From Posidonia oceanica (taxonomy: Eukaryota > Streptophyta > Magnoliopsida > Alismatales > Posidoniaceae), in the NCBI GenBank assembly GCA_037176725.1, contig JAZBRS010000020.1:51240001-51304000 (forward strand): a stretch of 64,000 nucleotides of DNA, written 5' to 3'. Position 1 is the stretch's first letter, and every line of letters starts with the position of its first letter. Shown here piece after piece: positions 57,967 through 64,000 of the stretch. The position numbers were made by a program, and so were the translations under genes. The notes under the pieces are model-generated. The model saw only the letters and a list, made by a program, of their open reading frames with translations. It did not search any database and was not told the origin of the DNA.

Positions 57967-60900
57967 CCACTACCGCATTGGTTTAAGGCGAACCTTTTCT
58001 GCGACTTTCATCGAAGCGTCGGGCATTCGACTGATAGTTGCTTCACTCTCCGGAATGCTATCCAGGACTTGATCGAATCGGGAACGATTGTGATCGACAC
58101 GCACGAGGCATCCACTTCTGCACCATCTCATGCACCTGCATCAGCATCCACCCCAGCTAATGTTGTCCGCCGACCCCTGCCGAAGCACTCCTATTCAGGA
58201 GGCGCAGGGACCTCAGGAATTCACTCCTTGTTTCCTTCTGGGTCTCTCACATCTGCGGTGGATCCTTCCGAACTTATCCATGATGTTTCTACTCCCTTTC
58301 CAGTCTCTCTCTATCTTGCAGCTATCGCCGGTTCCGAGTCGAGCGTCCACATGATCCGACCGCGCGCCAGGCCGGAGCGTTCTCCTGCATCAGCCGCCAT
58401 GCTTTCCCGGGCCCAAGCCCCAATACATCTCCTAGTCAGACCTCAGCCAGAGCTTCCCGTGCACCTACTAGCAAGACCTCAGTCCCCTCCTAGCTTGTCT
58501 TCCCAACTACCCTCCTACCCATGCCCTCCTCAGCCTGCAACCCCTCTCGTGCTCGCCGCACGCGCTCCTGTGGTTATTAACCTAACCCGGGATACCCATC
58601 GCGTACCCTACAGCTACGCCACAAAAATGTGTGCAGAAGTGACGCGATCGGGGAGGGTCTACAGACCTCCGGCACCAGTAACCAGACCTAGCCATCCACA
58701 ACCTGCAATACCATTGCCCTTAGCCCAGCCTACAGTCCCACTACCTTCAGGCCAGCCTCTTGAGCCCACCATAGCTGAACCTGTCCCCACAACTGCACCA
58801 CCTGCTACCAAGAAATGCCAGCCTAAAGCCGACATCACATCCCAGCTCAAAAAAGTTAAAGCCGACATATCCATCTGGGACCTGATACACACCTCGGCTG
58901 AGCACCGCGAAGCTTTCCTTCGCGTGTTCCAAGCCGCCCGTGTGTCCCAAGCCATAGAGCCCGCCGCCTTGGAAAGCATGGTCGGAATGATCGCGGAGCC
59001 CCAGGTCATCACTTTCACGAGTGACGAGCTGCCTCCGGTGGGGATTAATCACAATCAACCCTTGTTCGTCACGGTACAATTCAAGAACTTTCGCATTCCC
59101 CTTGCACTGGTTGATAATGGGTCAGGCCTTAACGTCTGTCCCTTGCGAACAGCAACCAAGCTCGGATTCAAGGCCGAGGACATTACTCCAGCTGTAAAAG
59201 GAATGACAGCTTTTGATAATACTCACCATGACGCTCTAGGGATTTTGGTTATCCCCCTTACCATTGGTCCGGTCACATTCGATGTGGAATTCTACGTCGT
59301 CGACTTGGAACCTAACTTCAACTTTCTGCTTGGGTGCCCTTGGCTCCACAAGCATCAGGTTATCCCCTCGACCCTCCATCGCATGATCAAGTTCCGCCGA
59401 GGCGACGATGTCATCGTTGTCATGGCGGAGAACTTTGAGAAGGAGCGGATCGAGGCGGTTTCTTCTATCTCTTCGCGGACTGTCCCCTTTGACCCTGATC
59501 TCTCGAACGCTTTGTATCGCGTTAATCGGTGCGAGCCGGTTAACTTTTTGCCAGATCTTGAACGTGTCAACTCCTTGGCCGTTCACAACAACCCCTTTCG
59601 GATGGTCGAGAACGTTTGTCATAGATGGGGCTACGTCAAAGGGACACCGCTCGGGCGACATGGCCAAGGAATCGCTGAACCGATCATGGCGGAAGAACGA
59701 AGAGACAACGAGGGTCTAGGTTACGACCCTCACTCCGATAAAGGCAAGCGCCCGCAAGCAAAGAATCAGAGAATGGTCATACCTCGGAGCTTGGCCAACT
59801 TTACGAGAGCGGGTATCCTGGACTCAAGCGCAGTTCAAGCCGTAGTACCGTCGGAGCCGTGTCAGAGTCCTCCGCCACCGGAGGAGGACTGGGTCTGCGT
59901 TGAGGACTATTACTCGGACGAGGAACAGTCGGGCACGACAGGGGCAGTTCAGACTTGCAGTGAAAGCCAGCCCTATGCAACAGCACATCAGTCGGTTTAT
60001 CTGGCCACTCCCTCCCCAGATCATGAAGCAGCAGTCTTGGCAGAACCCTTGGCAGATTTGGCAGTCTTTGACTCTCTTGCAGCCATGTCAGCAATATCAG
60101 CACCAATCCAAGCACAGTCAGTCAGTCCGCATGCAGCCGTTGTCGCATCAGTGCAACTACCACCTTCGCAGAAAGGTCAATCGCTGAGTTCAGTCAGCAG
60201 CACAGCTCAGCCCTTTTCAGAGGCCACACCACAGGCAATACGGCCAGCTCAATCAGTCATGCACCCCCTTGCCGCAGACCGGCAATTTTCATGGCCAGAT
60301 CCTATGGCATCGGAGGCCGCGCTCTCATCATCATCATCAGTCACGGAGAACCAGCTGAGCATCGCGGTCTCCCAGCCCTCGGGCCTTCAAGAGAGCACCT
60401 CCGCCCATCCTCAAACAGCAGCAGTCACTTTGGCAGCCTATCCATCAGCGATCCCTCTGACTAGACCATCTGGGTCTCCCTTGCCGGGACAGTCGCAATC
60501 AGGCGCGCCCGTGAGTCAGAGGATACAGGTATCAGAGACAGCAATCCATCTCGCAGCCGAGCCAGTGCCTCAGGCCCTTTGCACCTACTACGTCGATTCA
60601 CCCCCAGATCATGAAGAAGAAGGGGCGGTAGAAGCCCAAGTCGATTCATGGATGTCGGATTTGGAGCTGCTTTACCAGGAACAGCTCGAATCCATAGTAG
60701 AAGACTTGGCACGACACCAAGCCGCAGAAAGGAAAGGAAAAGCCGTAGTTACGGATCCTCCTCTGCGAGAGGACTCCACCTCCATCATGGTCCTAGGAGA
60801 AAGCTCAATGATGTCGGGTTCTCTCAGACCCGACGAGCTCATTACTCTTCAAGCCGAGGGTGGGTCCAGATGGCTCGTACAGCATATGCCTTCCACAAGT

Positions 60901-63900
60901 ACATCGGCAGATTCAGAAGAAGAGACACCAGCGGGTCGCACAGCCGCAGTAACAGAGCAAAGAGCAGAGTCAGTGACAGAGTTGTCAGAAGTTTCAGTGG
61001 CAGAATCACCAGCAGCATCAGTCACAAAGTCAGTAGGGCCTTCAGTAGTGTCAGCAGAACATGCAGCAGAGCAGACAGCAGAAGCCATCAGAGCAGAGGT
61101 CGCACACCGAAGATTCAGAAACACTCGGGTAGGCGTGACCATCCTGAGACGTCACCAGGGCCAAGAAGCAGAACTCCTGCACTCCTTCGATGTGACAAAC
61201 CCCACTTTCGAAAAGGAGATTCTCTCAGAACTTGTTGCATACGGAGAGGAAGATAGTACAGGCGAAGACGAGAATGATGACCCCTCGCCTGAGTTCCGGC
61301 CCTATGACGACGACCCAGAAGGTCCCAATCTGCATGTTGAGGAAGATACAGAGACTATTAACCTCGGCACAGCCGAAGAAGCCAAAGAAGTTCGCATCAG
61401 TGCCCTGCTATCACCACAAGTCAGGATAGAATTCATCGCATTCCTGAGGGAGTATGCGGATGTCTTCGCCTGGACTTATGAAGACATGGCCGGCCTGGAT
61501 GTCGAAATAGTGGTCCATAACTTGCCCTTAAAGCCAGATGCCAAGCCAGTAAAGCAGAAACTGAGAAGATGGCGACCACAGTGGCTGCTCATGATCAAGG
61601 AAGAAATAATGAAGCAGCTTGATGTCAACTTTTTAAAGGTCGTCCTTTACCCTGAATGGCTTGCAAACATCGTGCCAGTGCCCAAGAAGGACGGCCGGAT
61701 CCGGGTATGTATCGACTACAGGGACCTGAACAAGGCGAGTCCCAAGGACGACTTCCCACTGCCTCACATTGACGTCCTAGTCGACAATACCACAGGCCAC
61801 AAGATGCTGTCCTTTATGGATGGCTTCTCCGGCTATAATCAGATCAAGATGGCAGAAGAAGACATGGAAAAAACTTCGTTCATCACCCCCTGGGGAGTCT
61901 TCTGTTATCAGGTTATGCCGTTTGGGTTGAAGAATGCTGGCGCAACATATCAGAGGGCCATGACCACACTTTTCCATGACCTCATGCACCAAGAAGTGGA
62001 GGTCTATGTAGACGACATGATCGCGAAGACCAAAGAGCCTGAGGATCACCTTGCTTGCCTAAAGAAGCTCTTTGATCGCCTAAGGAAATACAGACTGAGG
62101 CTTAACCCCAATAAGTGCGTATTTGGGGTTTCATCCGGCAAACTGCTCGGCTACATCGTTAGCCAAAGGGGGATTGAAGTGGACCCGATGAAAGCTAAAG
62201 CCATCGTGGAGATGCCACCCCCTAGAACCGAGAAGGAGGTTCGAGGCCTACTTGGGTGTTTACAGTACATCAGCCGCTTCATTGCACAGCTTACGCTCAT
62301 CTGCGAGCCCATCTTCAAACTCCTGAGGAAGAACGCACAAATCGACTGGAATGAAGAATGTCAAGCTGCATTTGAGAAGATCAAGCAGCTACTGGTCAAA
62401 CCCCCCGTCTTGGTCCCTCCCACACCAGGAAGACCTCTGCTCCTCTATCTGTCAACCACACAGCATTCCATGGGCGCCGTCCTGGGCCAACACGACGAAT
62501 CTGGCAGGAAAGAGCGCGCCATCTACTACCTGAGCAAAAAGTTCAATGAATGTGAGGCCAGGTACAGCGTGATGGAGAAAACCTGTTTATCCCTTGTCTG
62601 GGCCGCACAGAAACTGAGGCACTATATGATGGCGTACCCAGTTCAGCTTTTGTGCCGGCATGATCCCATCAAGTTCCTCTTCCAAAAGCCGGCTCTGGTG
62701 GGCAGATGTGTCAAGTGGCAGGTGTTGTTGTCCCAATATGACATCACTTTTGTCACACAGAGATCTATGAAGGGCCAGGCTATGGCGGATCACCTCGCGG
62801 ACTTCCCTCTGCCTGAATATCAACCCCTCCAGACGCAGTTCCCTGACGAGGACATTCTTTTTGCGACAGAGGACTCAGAAGAAAGGGACCCTGAAGAACA
62901 AGAGCAGTGGCGGTTGTACTTCGACGGCGCCGTCAATAAGAAGGGTCGGGGCACAGGCGCAGTGCTGACCACGCCTCATGGACAAATGATTCCTTTTGCG
63001 AGGAAGCTGACTTTCGCATGCACAAACAATGAAGCAGAATACGAAGCATGCATCTTGGGTTTGAAAGTCGCCCTCGAACACAAAGCACAGAAGTTGCACG
63101 TGCACGGTGATGCCATGTTGGTAATCTCTCAGGTGAATGGCGACTGGAAGACAAAAGACCCCAAGCTCGTGCCATATCACGAATGTCTGCTGAGGCTAAT
63201 AGAGGAGTTCAAGAGCATTGATTTCACATACATGAACAGGGCAAAAAATGCGTATGCAGACGCATTAGCGACCTTGGCTTCTTGGCTCAGCATACCAGAC
63301 AACAGCATGGTAGATGTGTCGGTCACCTGCATTGAGGAGCCTGCCCATTGCATGAGTATAGAGGAGGCAGATCCAACCGTGGAGCAGCCATGGTATCATG
63401 ACATCAAAGCATTCTTGGAGTCTGGAAGCGTCCCGTCTGGCACCACTGCAGAAGATAAGAGAACTCTGGCGCATCTGGCGTCAAAGTATGTACTGGGGGC
63501 TGGGCAGTTGTACAGAAGATCGTACAATCAGATGCTATTACGTTGCTTGGACAAACCAGAGGCTGACACCTTAATGCTTCAAGTGCATGCCGGGACCTGT
63601 GGCCTGCACATGAACGGTGTCCTCTTAGCCAAGAAGATCATGCTCCAAGGGTATTTCTGGCAAACCATGGAAGCAGACTGTTGCCGTTTCGTGCGTAAAT
63701 GCCACAACTGTCAGATCCATGGCAATTTCATCAAGGCTCCCCCTCATCAGCTGCACAACATGTCCTTGCCATGGCCTTTCTCCACTTGGGGGATCGACGT
63801 CATTGGCGCAATACACCCTACTGCTTCAAATGGCCATCGCTTCATCATGGTGGCAATAGACTACTTCACTAAGTGGGTGGAAGCAGCTTCCTACAGGACA

Positions 63901-64000
63901 GTCACCGCAGTGGCAACCAAGAAGTTCATCAGAAACAACATCGTTGCCCGGTACGGGGTCCCTCACTCCATCATCTCTGATAATGGCACGAACTTCATTG
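57967..64000 (+). CDS. pol: Pol polyprotein of element C: knuckle, protease, RT, RNase H, archaeal-type RNase H, integrase (3' end outside window)
   Basis: I read every codon from 57967 to 64000 and found no stop: 2011 codons, still open at the edge. An in-frame TGA at 57964 precedes; the first in-frame ATG is at 58351. Order: CDFHRSVGHSTDSC (58000-58041, CHHC knuckle); Pro-rich linker; protease with VDNGSGLNVCP (catalytic Asp 59113); a ~600-residue Ser/Ala/Glu-rich linker with PDHE repeated at 60016 and 60604; RT (CIDYRDLNKASPKDDFPLP, YVDD at 62005-62016); a Ty3 RNase H whose first catalytic Asp is missing (YLSTTQHSMGAVL, about 62446); a second RNase H with Asp 62923, Glu 63043, Asp 63109, Asp 63259; integrase with H-X6-H (63586, 63607), C-X2-C (63700, 63709) and Asp at 63796 and 63979. 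This order defines the Tat clade. It replicates and integrates the element; it may supply D-like copies in trans. Confidence 0.96.

Larger units (their letters stand above)
45453..64000 (+). mobile_element. Element C: young Tat/Ogre-type retrotransposon, incomplete at window end
   Basis: Plus-strand order is 5' LTR 45453-50861, PBS 50863-50880, leader, gag 52136-54280, spacer 54281-57966 and pol 57967 onward. The window ends in the integrase, so the last pol part and the 3' LTR lie outside. It is inserted in element B after CCAGG (45448-45452), the predicted target duplication. An unbroken pol and a gag with one stop indicate recent activity. The two zinc knuckles and the 3'-end-like sequence before pol suggest a chimeric structure. 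Confidence 0.92.

Noticed and set aside
57967..64000. An integrated pararetrovirus instead of a retrotransposon
   Set aside because: The integrase, LTR, PBS and Tat-type second RNase H fit a Ty3 element; no movement or coat protein was seen.

Overview
This window is plant nuclear DNA made almost entirely of nested retrotransposons; I see no convincing host gene, rRNA, tRNA, CRISPR array or bacterial feature. The plant origin rests on Tat/Ogre-type Ty3 (Metaviridae) elements with a second, archaeal-type RNase H, plant L1-type LINEs whose ORF1 carries a DUF4283-like domain plus CCHC knuckle and whose ORF2 ends in a zf-RVT-like region, and 5.4-6.0 kb LTRs. I cannot name the species.

Layout: (1) 1-301 is the 3' end of a plus-strand LTR cut by the window edge, sitting in element A. 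(2) 302-7714 is element A (minus): a repeat-rich 3' region, a broken plant-mobile-domain-like ORF (about 1207-2540), a decayed pol (3975-7193), and only the first ~520 bp of its 5' LTR fused directly to pol. (3) 7931-9266 and 23118-24544 are the two ends of LINE E (plus), split by element D (9267-23117, minus). D has a truncated 3' LTR, a repeat-rich noncoding region, a broken gag, PBS and a 5.8 kb 5' LTR, but no pol. (4) 24545-25255 is low-complexity DNA plus a 77-bp palindromic insert. (5) About 25256-36720 is LINE F (minus), interrupted in its endonuclease by a complete 5958-bp solo LTR (29010-34967) with a perfect 5-bp target duplication. (6) 36725-37438 is an old, divergent LTR end, followed by AT-rich DNA. 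(7) 37888-45452 is the 3' half of element B (minus): a 3' LTR with an internal deletion, a PPT with hairpin, about 1.7 kb of hairpin satellite, further hairpin repeats and a partial mobile-domain-like ORF. (8) 45453-64000 is the youngest element, C (plus), inserted into B: a 5.4 kb LTR, PBS, a nearly intact gag, a repeat-rich spacer, and an uninterrupted pol frame of at least 2011 codons (57967 to the window end) covering a zinc knuckle, protease, RT, degenerate RNase H, archaeal-type RNase H and integrase.

The points most worth following are these. The non-coding regions of A-D hold several families of short inverted repeats in which both arms change together while the loop (about ...ACGG) stays, so pairing seems to be kept. 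A hairpin beside the polypurine tract shows a compensatory base-pair change between B and D. Element C carries two gag-type zinc knuckles, with 3'-end-like sequence directly abutting its intact pol, which suggests a chimera. LINE F has an ATGA overlap of ORF1 and ORF2 and was reading in frame across the solo-LTR site.
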